Of a DNA stretch of 64,000 bases, positions 1 to 15,100 are shown in pieces. The position numbers were made by a program, and so were the translations under genes. Under the pieces are notes generated by a model. It searched no databases, had not been told where the DNA came from, and was given only the letters and a program-made list of their open reading frames with translations. How positions within the stretch are numbered: the stretch's first letter is position 1; each line of letters begins with the position of its first letter. Source of the DNA: Platynereis dumerilii (Eukaryota; Annelida; Polychaeta; Phyllodocida; Nereididae); the NCBI GenBank assembly GCA_026936325.1, contig JAPTHN010000038.1:434001-498000 (forward strand), written 5' to 3'.

Positions 1-47
1 TCATTTGTGAACTATATGTAATCACCTTAATTGTGTGTCATTCTGTC

Positions 48-3000
48 AACCTAATTGACCTCTAGTAAGCTTATTGCAATCATGTGAGGGATCTTTTACT
101 TGTCCAGCATAGACACTGATACAAGGGACAGCCAATTTAACGTCTCATCCGAACGACATCCAGCTGGGATTTTGCTCATGAAGGTCCACTGAAAATTTTG
201 GATTCTCACCCGTACCCGGGTTTCAAACCCATCCAGGCAAATACCTTCAGCGGAGCAGGCCCGGGCACCTGTGCCACTAGACTGCCCAGAACAAATATTA
301 AGCTTCAACATCACTCTACATTCAATAGGACAACTTCATGGAAATTCTGTTAGTTAGCACCAGGGGAAAAGTGGTACTTGGTGTCTGAATCCTTAAATCC
401 CATTGGCTGATATATTTCCCGTCCTAATTTGTCCAGGCAAGAGACACCAATTTGGAATAAGTTCAGTGCATTTCAATGTAACTTTAAGGCTTCATAAATT
501 GGCCATTCCTTCAGGTTAAATTTTGAAAGTAGTGTTTTCGGAATTTAAGTGTATAATTTTATGTATGTCAAATTCATGTGAAAGCTAATTAAGAATCACT
601 GAATTAACTAAAAGTTGTTTGGGTCCAATGTTCAGGCAACTCTGTGTAATGGGTCTATTCCTTTAAATGCACTTCACTTGCAATAAACACGTTTCAACGC
701 AGTGGAACGCTTTTGTCGAACAGTGGAGAAGCTTTCACCCCATTGAGCGGTCAGTCCGTCTGATCAGCGTTTTACTCGATCATCACGCTGCCTCTAGCGC
801 ATGCACCGTGGACGTCCTTCTGAAAAAAATTTTGGTGGACATGCACCCATGATCTGAACTCTGTGGATGTCAGGGTTTTGACATAGTTATCAGAGCTGTC
901 ACACATGTATACATCTTTGCAACCCTACCTCGGAAGACTTCTAGATCGATATGGAGGTATTTTGAGGCACTGAGGAAGCAGCAGTGGTCCAGGGAGACAT
1001 TTTTTCTGCATCGTGCATGGGTCAGTGTAAAATGCAGACCATGCGGGCCATGCGGACCATGCAGACCACCAATTAAACAAACAAACACTGTGGGTTTAAG
1101 GGGTTAAACAGGCTGAGCTGTTGTAGGGAAGCCACTTCTAATTGCTAATACAACACCATGCGGACCAAATGCGGACCAGGATGCAGACCAAATTTATGTC
1201 TTTATATTCATTGAAACAGTGTATAAAATAAGAAAATTTGATCACTGCGCGTATTGTCTCGCGCAAACTATCACCATTAATATGGATAACCAATTGGTGT
1301 TCTTAAGGGCTGGCATTGTGATATCAAGCATCACAAATTTTCAAAAGACCACCAATGGCCCATCATTCAGGCCGAGAAAAATATCAAATTGGTCAGAAAT
1401 ACAAAGTATATTGTGTAGACTCAACAGTACACCATAATTTAGCACAGAAAGGGTGAATTTGATCACTGCACAAATTCAGATTGATCACTGCACATTTCAG
1501 ATTGATCACTGCACATTTTGGGATCGTTGCACACTTATTTTATACCCTGCATTAAAAGGCAATAAATGCGCCTGGATATTCACCAGGTCACAATTCTGGC
1601 CATAGAGCTTTGTTGTTTCCTTGCTTTGGGTGATAATGTGATTCATTGTTTTAAATTTTACTAGATCCTATTTATGATATAAAAATCGATTTTTTTGTTG
1701 TTCTTTTTTTGCATAACTTTGACATTTTATTTTAATTAAAAGATCCATGAAGGATTACAAAGGAGCAAAGGAGGCTGTAATCTAGAAAGTCATCCAATTA
1801 ATCTTTTATTCTTTAATTGCATTTAACACCTCATCAAGGACAGACATTCTCTGTAATCTAATGATCACAAGACCCTGCCACACAATTGCAATTTAAATCC
1901 AGTCTTTTCAGTGACTGCCCTTTCATATCTTGATCACAACATTTATTCTAAGGTGTGACAGTTACCTTAGGACAAAATATCAATTAAAAAATGCCCTATC
2001 TTATTGGTTGAAACTTGATCTTATCTTATTGGCTTAAATACCAAGAATTTCTCTAAAAACGCATTCTATATATATTGTCTCTGGCATATACAATAGGGTG
2101 GTCCAACATTCAATGGAAAAAAATAAAAGTGTAAAATTTGATGACGGTACCCCCTAACTTTTTTCCTTTGACCATGTGGAAGAAGTGTGCAAAATTTCAG
2201 CCAAATTGATTAATATTTACAGGTGGCTCATCAAGGTTGAAGTTTTCTGAATAGTGAAAGTTGTGTAAAATCATATTTTCCTTTCATTCAGTGCAATGTT
2301 TGAGGCAGTTTTTCTTTTGCAGGGCAGGGATACCTGTTCGAGAAAGACATCTGACTGTGATGAGTTTTATGTGTCAAGTAATTCATGCACACCTGTAGAA
2401 ATTAGAGATACCCTAGAAAAAATTGTGTTGGTTATGCAAAGATCCCTGCTCAAAAGTGATTAAGTATACTCATAAATCAAATTTAGTTCTTTGATAATAG
2501 AACACAGTAAGTCATCTTTCTCGAACAGGCATCCCTGCGAAAGACAAACTGCCTCAAACATTATAATGTAGCAGACAATAGCAGAAAAAGAATGCTGTTG
2601 GATTGTAAGAACCCCTTTCCCAACTAACTGGTCTTACTAATTTATTAAGGGTCAAACAATTCAAATTCCATTGGGTAAATTAATCATGTTAATGTTCACA
2701 TCTGCAGATTCCGGAAGTGTGAAACTTCCAAGACTGGCTTATCCGAGGATTGGGGCTATTTGTAGTAATTACCAACCAAAAGGACCAGATTTATATCATG
2801 CAGACCAAATGCAGACCAAATTTATTTCCATACTGACCATGTTTGTATGAGTATTTGTCAATAGTAACATGATTTTTAGACAATGCAGACCAGATTTATA
2901 CCATGCAGACCAAATGCAGACCAAATGCAGACCAAAAGCAGCAAAATCCTGGCTCAGTTGACTGTGGTGTATTTGCCATAGCAAATATAGTAGAATTTTC

Positions 3001-6000
3001 TATAAATGGTTACAAGGAGCTGGAAAGTAAAGTAATTAAGGGACTGGGATTTTGATATGACAAAATGTAGATCCCATTTATTGGAGTGTATCAAAATTTA
3101 TTTACCCCCTGTCCCAAGGTAGACCTAAAGGATAAACTTACAATAGATAGATATATAGTTAATCTTGATCTATACTGTTCTTGTGGTTTTCCAGGAGGGT
3201 ATGGCAACTTCGTGGGATGTGACAGGTGTTCTGAATGGTACCACCAGAGATGTGAAGACTACGATGATCATTTACATTCAGCATTGCACCTTCACCTTTC
3301 TCCATCTCCAGACATTATATCAACAAATCCGACTTTGGCTATTAAAAAAAACAAAAACAAAAAACAAAAAAACAACCAGCATTTCCTCACATTCCACCAC
3401 TATTATGGAGATCCATCATTCATATTATTATATTTATATTTATATCATGATCATTTCTTTTACGTCCTTTACCCACATCCTTTGTGATCAGTTATTTCAC
3501 ACTCCTTCACCACTTCAGGGGTGTTGAATTATGTATTTCCTATCACAACTAACTTGGACTTGTGATCATTCATATCCTTTCTGATCACCACATGATGGCT
3601 CCACATCTTTCGTGATCAATTATTGACTCCCCATCACCACTGATTTTGTGATCAATTTATATACTTGCCAATCACCACTGATTTTGTGATCAATTACATT
3701 CTGTCCGATCACCACTGATTTTGTGATCAATATATTCTTTCCGATCACCAGATGATGAATCCACATCTTTTGTGATCAACTATTTTCATTACTTTGCTTG
3801 CACACGTTAATTGGTCAATAACGTTTTTTTGGAGGGCATTATGGGGCATTATTATATACTTGGCCATGAATTAAGTAGGCCGTTAACTGGATTTTTCAGG
3901 GCCTTCATATGGCATAATGCATGGAGGGCCATAATGTGGTTAACACATGGGGCCATAATGTGATTAACACATGGGCAAGTGGTGCCCTCTGTGTATTATA
4001 AGCATCGTGACGTCACCAGACGTGACGTCATGGTGACGTTGTTGACATGAGGAATAAAAAATTCTGTCAGACATTGTCAGATTTGGCTAGAAATCAGTGA
4101 AAAATGGTCCGATTTGCAAAATTCAAAAACCTACAAATACTGCAGTGACTCACAGATAACAGAAAAAGCCCTAGATTTGCTCTATCTGCAAAATAACAGC
4201 GTCAGATCGAAAAACGCAGCGCGAAAAATGACAAAATGGACTAAAAATGTAAGTTTTAGCCTAGATTTATCCATCACAGCTTCGTTTTTCATGATTTTAT
4301 TTAATCACTACATGATAATGCCAGTTTTATAAATCTGCAGGGGTTTGGGGAAGAAAAACCATGGCAGTGTACTTCATAAAAATTTGGGAAGTTGAAAAAC
4401 AATTTTTAAAAGTATATAATAATGATAATAACATTTTACTTGTCGGGCATTATGGGGTATTAATCAGTTATGGCCCTCGGGCAGAAATCATTTAATGCCC
4501 TCGCCTGGCGGCTCGTGCATTAAGTTAATGATTTCTGCCCTCTGGCCATAACTGATTAATACCCCATAATGCACTCCAAAAAAATGTTATTGTATAATTA
4601 ATCAGTTATGGCCTGAGGGCAGAAATCATTAACTTAATGCCCGAGCCGCCAGGCCATAACTGATTAATACCCCATAATGCCCGACAACAAAATGTTATTA
4701 TCATTATTATCATTTTGAACACAATCCATATCAAAGAAGAAAGTTACCTTTTTTTTAAATTCATTAACGCCCGCTCCGTTTTTGCGTTCTCACGCTCTTG
4801 TTATTGAATCTAGAGCAAAACCGATTACATAACAGTGTTCTCCTCTTCGTGGAGATAATTTTAGGCTTTTAAATTTTTCAATTTTGACCATTTTTGGCCG
4901 TTTTAGCCCCGAAAAATCAACAACATCACCATGACGTCACTTCTGATGACGTCACAATACACCAGGTGGCGTTTTCGCGGGCGTTAACGGCCATTAACGC
5001 CCGCGAACTGGGCGTTAATGGCCAGACAATGCCCTGCAAAATGATAATAATGATTCTTATTGAAATTCCAGACTCCAGCTCATCTCACTGTGATTCCCAC
5101 ACGGAGGAGAGCTCTGTTCCTGATTGGCGAATTTCACAGGAATCTTCGGAATCTTCCCTTGGCCCATAACAAGATTTAATCCTTCTTTGGTGGTTTCAAA
5201 AATGCTCACCAAATTTTTATCCTCTTCCTTCATAACATTCTCAATCACGTTACCGTTATCTTATTGAAATATAACCAACTTATTATTCAGACTAATACAT
5301 TTATCATCATAAACTAACTTTTTCAATTTTATCTTAATTGATTCACAATTTTATATGCTTGCGATATATGTTACTACTTTTCTACTCCATTAAATATATA
5401 CACGATAATTAAATATTTTCCTCCATTATTCTTCAATCACTTAATATCAAACCTATCCGATTTATTCATACTTTAAACCAATTTGGTTTGTGTTCACTCA
5501 CTGTGCATGATTCTTATATTGACATTCCAGATACCGCCAAACAGATTGTCATGCTGCGTACCCCACTCGCGTCAAACAGGCTAGGTTGTGCACGGAAGTA
5601 TATCATGGAAGCGAAGTAGGGCGTTTCATTTTTCGGAAAGTTTCTCCGATCATGTTCTTATTTAAACCTGTGGTTCTCCCATGCCAGATAAGCATTGGGT
5701 GCGAATTTCGGCCAAATCCATCAAGTCCTGACCCCCCCCCCTACCGCCATCTTTGTTTTGCCCTCCAAAAACGCTATTTTCGCCTAAAAAAAATAGAATT
5801 TACACCTGAGGTATCCCACCTGAAATAGTAGGAGGTTTAATGATGGTTCTACTTGGCTCTAAAATACTTAAAGAAACACATACTAAAAATTCAGGAAAAT
5901 CCATGTGCCAGAACAGCCTCAAATTTGCATAAAATCCAATATGGCGGCCGAAAAATCGACGTTTTTTTTAATAACTCAGAAACTATCAGTGATAGAGCAC

Positions 6001-9000
6001 ATATTTGTATGAAACATCAATATAAACTTGGGTATTGCAGACATTTTGACACTATTCCCATCTCTCTATCTCTAGTAGTTATTGAGATATGGTATATTTG
6101 CATATCTTTCACTCCATGAAAATCACCCAAATATGTTGACGCAAATATTTCACCCATGACTTTTTCTAAGCCACATGTTTCATGGGGGAAACAAGTTCCA
6201 GACTGTACTGTTTTCACTTCTACTTTCAAGATGTATACAATGTGATACTATTTTGCTGTATTCACATACAACAAATATCAATGTTTTATGTCAAAGCTTA
6301 TCCGGAAAATGTAAAACAGTGTATTTTAGATCAATTTTAATGAATCATTTTATGTCATGAGATCTAATTAAAATAAAGATTTGATTTGTTATTTCTAAAC
6401 ATGTGGTTTTTCTATAGAGCAATCACTATATTTTTCCAGGCATGACAAGAATGTATACATCAATACGTGAAAGCCTATTAACAAAAATAGATATTGGTGG
6501 TCAATCATTGATAATAGTCGATTACTTATTATTATTAAAGATCAAAATATTGCTGTCGAAGTATTGAGACCTATGGAAAGCAGCGATTTGCTACACACAG
6601 TATTACTAGTCGCTTACCTTTTACTTAAATTCAAGGCACTCAGTGGCACACAAATTTCCAATGAGGAATCGAGGATGATTAAAAAATCAATGCTACCCCA
6701 ATTGCAATTTACAAGTAATATGATGTTGATGAAGCCATAGGATACAATGAAGTGATATAAATTAGAATAAACCAGAACATGTTAAATTGTTAATCTTTTC
6801 ACCAATCATACTGTTTCTGCCTAATATACAATATTGCTGGTCTTTCATGGATGAATCATGACACCACTAAGGTGATGCAGTGTATCAGGTGTATGTTTTG
6901 TATGATTTCTTCCTTGAAGCAGTTTGTCTAATTTCAAAAGAAAAGGAAAACCTGCTGTTGCTGGTTTGCTATCATTGTTTCTTTCCTCCTTGTTTATTTT
7001 TCTTTCTTTAAGTTAAATCATTTTACAGGCAGGTGACAGGTGATGTGTCACTATTGTCTCTACCTGGGATTCATTGCAAGGCACTACCTGGGATTCATTG
7101 CAAGACATTCGTTTTATTAAAACTTGGACGCCAATTACCAGATGAGCTTTTAATGGTAGCCTGTGCATGTGCTATTAAATGAACTATTTTTAAGGAGACA
7201 GAAGAGAAAATTCTGACAAAACTAGAGCATATTCCACATAATGCTTCCCATTTAGTTACAAGATTGATTCTAATCCAAAATTCAGTTTGTCAGACGATAA
7301 AAGTTTTCAGTTGAACCGAAACTTAATCCTGTGTTACTGTCTTTCGCAGTTTTTATCACTGTGAGTAAAATTTTGACATATTTGTTTCCATCAGTCTTTA
7401 ATCTTAGCTGCTTGTCAGTGATGAGAGCTTCTTTATTGTGAATGCAAAATAAGTCTGCTTATCTCACTCTTAATTGCTGTCTTAGCAGTTTTAAAATGCT
7501 GTACATTCTGGTAAAGAAAGATATTTGTGTTGTCAGAAAATCACTGGATGCATGGAAGAGAATATGATTTATATCTACTATTGGACTTTTCCCAAATAGT
7601 TGGGGGAAAAATCTAGACACCTTGAACACCAGGCAACAGCAATCAAAGCTAAGGAATTTATTTTGCAAAATGAAACTTCAGAAATATAATCGAATTTTCT
7701 TATATATTTTTCCAGACACAACAATATTATTTTGTGAGTGAATAGAGAAACCTTCATGACTTGGAGGTTGAATTGACATCATTCTGAGACTAGCAAATTC
7801 CAAAATAGCCCATTTGTGGCATTGTAGGTAAAAAAATGTCAAGTATTAAATACTAGTGGTCCTGATTAAAGTATTTTGGCGATTTTCAAAGAGTGAGAGA
7901 TATTCAAATATACCATATCTCAATAACAACTAAAGATAGAGAGATGGGAATAGTGTCAAAATGTCTGCAATACCCAAGTTTATATTGATGTTTCATACAA
8001 ATATGTGCTCTATCACTGATAGTTTCTGAGTTATTTTAAAAAACGTCGATTTTTCGGCCGTCATATTGGATTTTATGCAAATTTGAGGCTGTTCTGGCAC
8101 ATGGATTTTCCTGAATTTTTAGTATGTGTTTCTTTAAGTATTTTAGAGCCAAGTAGAATCATCATCAAACCTCCTACTATTTCAGGTAGGATACCTCAGG
8201 TCTAAATTCTATTTTTTTTAGGCGAAAATAGCGTTTTTGGAGGGCAAAACAAAGATGGCGGTAGGGGGGGGGTCAGGACTTGATGGATTTGGCCGAAATT
8301 CGCACCCAATGCTTATCTGGCATGGGAGAACCACAGGTTTAAATAAGAACTTGATCGGAGAAACTTTCCGAAAAATGAAACGCCCTAAAGCGAAGTCACG
8401 TGACCAGCCACAATCTTCATAGGCGCCATTTTGAAAGTTTTCAACTCTTGACGTCACCCTGCAATGCTGTAGAGTTGCTTGTCTTTTCAGCAAAAACATG
8501 CAAAGTTTGCAGCCCTGTAACTCGCTTACTACAGGCAGGAAAATTATTAAAGTTTGGGGATATGTTAGTCAATACCTGAATTTTATCACCTGCTTTTCAG
8601 AATTCATCTACGATTTTTTAAGCAGTCAATAAGTCCATTTCTTTAAACATAAAAGATCGCGATTTTCATGTGCGTCATGCTGCTTACTTTTTTAGCAAAA
8701 CATGCAATGTTTAGAGGCCTGAAACTCGAACACTATGAATAGGAAAATTATGAAAGTTGGGAGATACTTCAGTCAATACCTGAATTTTATCACCTGATTT
8801 TCAGAATTCATCTACAATTTTTTTTAAGCAGTCAATAAGGCCGTTTCTATAAACATAAAAGATCGCGATTTTCATTTGCGTCATGCTGCTAACTTTTTTG
8901 CAAAACATGCAATGTTCAGAGGCTTGACACTCAAAAACTGGTGACACCCTATGAGTCCGAGGGCCCGCCAGTCCGAAGGCCCGATAGTCCGAAGTGCCCT

Positions 9001-9122
9001 GAGGGCACCCTGAGTCTCAGGTGCCGTGAGGGCACCCCTTACGATCGTCCCCGAAGGCCCGCAAGTCCGAGGGCCCGCCACTCCGAGATGCCCTCAGGGG
9101 AAATGGGTGATGCCCTCAGAGG

Positions 9123-9156
<34 letters not shown>

Positions 9157-12100
9157 GATCTATCTGTCTATCTGTCTAGCTGTCTGTCTATCTGTCTATC
9201 TATCTATATCTGTCTGTCAATTTGACTATCTATAGTATACACTATCCTCCAAAAGTTTGAATACACCAGAATTTCGGGTCATGATGAAATATGAACATAT
9301 ATATACATGTTGGTTCTTTACAGGATAGCTTAAGCATGCCCAGGATCTGTTTGATATATTTCATGTTCTTCTTCACTTATTGGACGTTAAGACAAATGGC
9401 ATCAAGCTTCACTTATTCTATCATCATTAACATGGACATAATCACAGCATAGAGGTTACTGCCAATACAAAGACTTAAATAGTAGCTTAAGGCTTACTTA
9501 TTTGGACACCAATTGCTCTTATGGCACTTCTCTTTGTAAGCTCTTGGGCTGCAGCGGTGCATGATTCTGGCTCAAAGTTACAAATGTTTCTTCTTCCTTC
9601 TCAGGAATCCACCTAGCTCTGGATTTATATAAGCAATCTTTGAATTATTGGCCTGGAAAACTTTTTGGCCCTGCCAAACAGCAACAGATGGAGAAAATCA
9701 AGCCAAACTAACAATTCAACCCACAAATTTATGGTAGCAATATAAGCTGATGTTCCAAGATCTAACAGCTCTGTGAGTTTGGTTCCAACTGATCCTTGAA
9801 GTAGTATAAAACACAAGGGCATGAATCCTGTTCGGAGGCTGGACGCATGTGCATTCTGCAGTTCCATGCAAGTGGCTTGCTCTCATGATATTCTGGAACA
9901 ATGTACTCACAACACTAGACAGATGACAAAGTTACAACAGCCATGAAGCTTGAGATTGCTATTTTAAAAACTGTAAAGCATTGAGAAGCACAGAGCTCTG
10001 GAATCAAGACTAATATTTCCTCTGTCAATGATTTAACCTCAAGTGTTGGTTCTTTCAGGCTGTTTCCCGCATTGCATGTTGGACCATATATGTGCATACA
10101 TTGTATGTACTTGCTAAACAAATATGATGCCTGATGGGAAGATCAGGTATTAAAACCAGATTGATGTGAATTAGTTTGATGTCACTGAAAGTTGTGAATA
10201 CTGTGGCATAAAAAGTTACAATATATATATGAAGATTGTGGCTGGTCACGTGACTTCGCTTCCATGATATACTTCCGTGAGGTTGTGCCTGCCATTATTC
10301 GGCCTCAGTCTCTAATGCCACAGGATAAGTTAAAATTGCCACAGGATAAGTTAATACGGCGATTATTCGTAACTACCATTATTCATCCTCATGGTGTAAT
10401 GCCATAGTGTTAAGTTCTTCAGCCAATATTCACCCTTGTGCTTTAATGCCGCAGGATAAGTTCTTTCTCCCAGCATTAACCCTCATGGTTTAATGCCCCA
10501 GGATAAGTTATTACTTCCATTATTCCATTATTCATCCTTGTGGTGTAATGCCTTCTAATCTCATGTCTGTATTGAACTCTTATGTTTGTTACTCATTTGT
10601 ATACTCAATGTGTTCCATATACTTTGAATGTTATATTTTTCGATTTACATATTTACCAAATTCATTTCATGTCAATTATTAAATAAACATTTTAACTCCA
10701 TCACTTGTCTTTTTATTTGCATGTCTTCAGTATGAATCCATTATATATTAGGTTAACATTGCTATTAATCCATTCCGTGTTAATCACTGCCCCTTAAATA
10801 TAGTAGCAAATGGCTAGCTTTGAATCCACGGATTCTTGTACCTTCTTTCTGCACAGTCATTTGTAACCCTAAAGGCACTGGAGATCGTTTTCCCCGATAT
10901 GCATATGTCAACATATTGTCATTCAGAAGGTTCGGATGTGCACATCAATCCACAAAAAGGATGGTTCAGTCTTCATTAAAGAAACAATTAGGATGCCATA
11001 AGTCTGCAACCACTAAACCACAGTTTCATATTTTCCCCCAATTCAGGAAAGGAATTTAAGGCTTCCTAAAAGCAGTACCTTATCTGCTTTGATGTTGGAC
11101 ATTTTATGGTTGTTTTAATATTTCTTGCACTATATGTGTTTTTCTCATCGGTACGCAAGTGATCATCAAACAGTGTCAAAGCGATCATGTCAGGGACAAG
11201 AGATGTTTCAGTACTTTCAGCTCAGCTTCCCATATTGTGGAGTGAGTTATTAATAACTTAATGATAGTATTGCACAGTACGAGGTCATTGCTGGAGTTGC
11301 AGTTGAATTCAACCAAGGTGCATACACAAATACCTCAAATTTGACGAATCATTTAATTTTTTGCATGCTGTGAGCACAGGCAAAGCCTGGAGTCTTGTCT
11401 TAATTGTCACTATTTATTTATAATTGTCAAATAAAGACATGACTCTATTCAGGCTAACTAGAGTGCATAAGAAGCTTTGCCATCCAACGGGCTAAGTGAG
11501 TAGCACCCCCCTTTTCAAGGCATTGCTAGTTGCAATTGAAGAGCAGAAATACAGCAAGACAAGATCAAGTATCAATACATCATCAGAATCAGGGTGCCTT
11601 CTGAAGTTTTACAAAAGGTCTGCCACAATCTCTCTCAGCTCACTGAGAAAAGGCTGCAAACCACTATCAGCCATTGACAATGAATTTAAATCACTGAATG
11701 ACATTTTTTGGGGTAAATCTTCTCTTAATTTTGATATCTAACGGTGTATTTATGCATTGGCCAGTGCCCCACCACTGTGGCAGGAGTCTTTCCTCTCTTG
11801 ATGTTTTATTTCAGTAGTTTAATTTCCTCAAAGCATTAAATATTTCCACAGTCATCTTATTTGGGGCTGACAGGAAATATGTGCTGTCCCACAGAAAGAT
11901 AAAACAAGTTCAGAGTAATTTTTTCCAAATATCTTCCCTATGAGCTATGAAGCTCAACAAGACCTTACCTTAGGGAAGAATTGTAGACACAGTGTCTTGT
12001 AAAACAAATACCTTGATCCTAGTGTCTTGACGTGACTAAGAATGCTGCGCAAAAGGAATATCCCAAGGATCTGCTGATTTTGATGATTGACATCTTTGTA

Positions 12101-15100
12101 TAGCCCTTTAAAACTTCAGAAATGTCCTTCACACTTTTACCATGTGAGGTACTGTGCAGCTCGTCACATTACAAAACTTTAATTAAGTGACTACTAGTGT
12201 CACAAGTAAATGATTTAATGTGTTCATTCATCACTGCGTCTTGAAACTCTTGGCAACTTCCTATTTTTCGACTCATTTAAATGATCGAAATTCTAGTTTC
12301 CATCAAGATACTGCCTTATTTTGATAAAGGCATTCAAAGAAGTGAAAAAGTTTGATTTCTAGCAAAGGTAACCATATAATCAGGGGAAAATAATTTTATT
12401 TGTTGTATAATATGCAATATATACTAAACCAGCCTTGTTATCAACAATTAATGATAATGTTATGAGACGGCGCAATCAGTGTTGCCACCTACAGTGCCTT
12501 CCTGAACCTAAGCTGAGCCTTTACTCTGATTTTAAATTTAGAAATGAGTAAGATGTGGATGGAAAATGCTGTCTTGACAGAGAAATCTTCTTAAACAATA
12601 TTGAAAAAATTATGATAGATAACCTAACAATTCACAAGAAATCACACAATTTTAAGTAAATTTGATAAATTTCAATCCAGATGTGCTACCCCTAGGCATC
12701 AATAAATTTTCTTGAAATTTGGCATGATTACTTCTATTTACTAACCTCACCAACAAAAAAAAGTATACAGGGTTCTGAGCACGTTGGGGCAAAAGAAGCA
12801 CCCTACTGCATGTGGACTTCATCAGCTGCTTCAGAACTTCCAAGGGGCCTGTTGGCTCATTATTTCACCAGAGCATATCCATCATTTCTTGGACATTTCC
12901 AGGAGAGGCGGATCTCTATGCCTGGCTTTTCTGTCAAGGGCATTCAAGACAAGTGCGGGGCTTATGTTTGGACTTATGGTTGTTAATGGCACAATATCCA
13001 CCCCTTTGGTCTGAAGTAAGCCCTGAGTGAGTTAGTGTTGCAGACTGCAGGGACGGACGCAGGGGGGGGGATGGGGGGATACATCCCCCCCCCCACCAGA
13101 CCAAAATTTATATATTTTTACATGTTAATTTTATCAGCGCGCAGTCGCATCATGTCGTGAGCCATGCGTTCCGCGACGCGATAGCCCGATAGACCCCCCC
13201 ACCGGAATTTTCTGGATCCCCCCCTGGCAGACTGGACCGAACTGCCCCTTCAAGTCCAGAACCAGGGGCAAGTTGGACCAGTCCATAGGTACAGCGGTCC
13301 GGTATACTGTTACCAGGTGTTACCAGGTGTTACCTATTGGTTTCCGATTCACGCACAATTTTCACCAAATGTCATCAGAAAAGGTGTGAAAAATGAAAAA
13401 CTTTCTTTTTTCTTCTTCTTTTTTCCACTTTTTATTGACCCTGTCTTCCAGGTACAGACACCCTATGGACCGGTGTTTTGGAACTGGGGGCTGTCCAGTA
13501 CTGAAGGGGTAGTGGCACTGGTCCTAAGCAATCCAGTTTGCAATCAAGACAAGAGTGAGCCCTGCAACTTGCTCACTGGTCATGCAACTTGCAGCACACC
13601 TATGGCTCATTCTTGATGTTCAGATGGCAGTCTCGGCATGGTGTTTCTTCAATAAATGGGGATGCTCTGATCATTTAAGCTTGTTTTTCTTCCTTCAGTG
13701 CATTAAAAGAGGCAGGCCTCACGTTTTCAGATTTTTCAAACAATTTGTTTGGTCTCCATCGACAAAATTAGTGCTTGACACATTTTCAGGGGGGGATCCA
13801 AAAAATTCCGGTGGGGGGTCTATCGGGCTATCGCGTCGCGGAACGCGTAATTCGCGACATAACACGACTCCGCGTGCTGATAAAATTAACATGTAAAAAT
13901 ATATAAATTTTGGTCTGGTGGGGGGGGATGCATCTCCCCCATCCCCCCCCCTGCGTCCGTCCCTGCACATTTTGACCACTGCTTGTGTTCCGCTTGAATG
14001 ATTTCATCCAAACAACATTTTTATTGACTCTCTGGACAAATATACAAATTCTGATGTCAGCTTTACAGGGGTAATCCTTATATGCCAAAAGTTAACAGTA
14101 TGTTAAAAATGGGGCGTTTCTTTTTTTGCTCAGTGTACTATTTGATTACAGCACATAAATAACAGCAATGTAGCAAAAAAATTATTTTTTGGAGCTAGCC
14201 TTGTGGGCCACCTTTTGGATAAAAAAAAAGGGTAGCAGGACAGCGTTCTGTGGGATTTCTATGCTGGCCTGCATCTGGGAATCCACATTTTACTTGAAAC
14301 CGTGCAAATCTCTGATTGGCCACTTTGTTAAATTACTGATATCAGGCAGGGTAGTAAACAACACCTCAAGAGATCACCTTCTTCAGCTGTTCTCAAATGT
14401 GCATAATCAAGTGTCCATTCCCTGTCCTGCTCTTAAACCTTGATTAAAGATTCCATAATGTTATGATCCCCATTGTATTGGTGTGATGATTTTTTTTTTC
14501 ACACTGCACAGCCATGTACCTCGGTGGCTGAGTGCATTGCATGCTGGCCTTGTAATTTTGAGGTCCAGGGTTTGATTCTACTGCATGGCAATACTTGAAA
14601 GCTAAATTTAGGTACTGACAGGGAGCTATCTGGTGATAGACAAGCCCAAAAGTGGCCAAGCAAATGGAACTCAGTTAGCACTGAAACTCCCACCTCATCG
14701 TTCTATGTGTACAGCACTCTCAAAGGTTTGAGACTGGTCGATAATTCTTTTTGATCAATTCAAGGCCCTCTTTCTTCAAACGTGGTTTGACAAGTGCATG
14801 CCTCAGTTCAAGGGGAATTTCTCCAAGGGTTAATGACATATTAACAATTTTAGTTATGATTGGCAGATATCCATCGGCACATTCCAGCAGTAGCTATATT
14901 GGCATTGGATCAAGTTGGCAGTGTTTGACTGGCATTTCAGTGATAAGTTTCTTAACTTCTTGTTCTGATAGAGCCTGATAGCAGCCTGCAGGCTTCCTCT
15001 GGCTGTAAAATACGCAGTCTGCAGAAGAGTGAAATTGTCAGAAAGCTGCAGAAACAAAAAAGAAGCAAACTTGGATTTGATGCTGGGAAGAATAATTTTA

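Noticed and set aside
2934-3275. Polinton origin for the Ulp1-like protease piece
   Set aside because: No polymerase, integrase, capsid or ATPase gene nearby, and the PHD finger partner does not fit.
14508-14665. Functional tRNA gene
   Set aside because: A and B boxes are present but the body cannot fold into a full cloverleaf; a SINE fits better.
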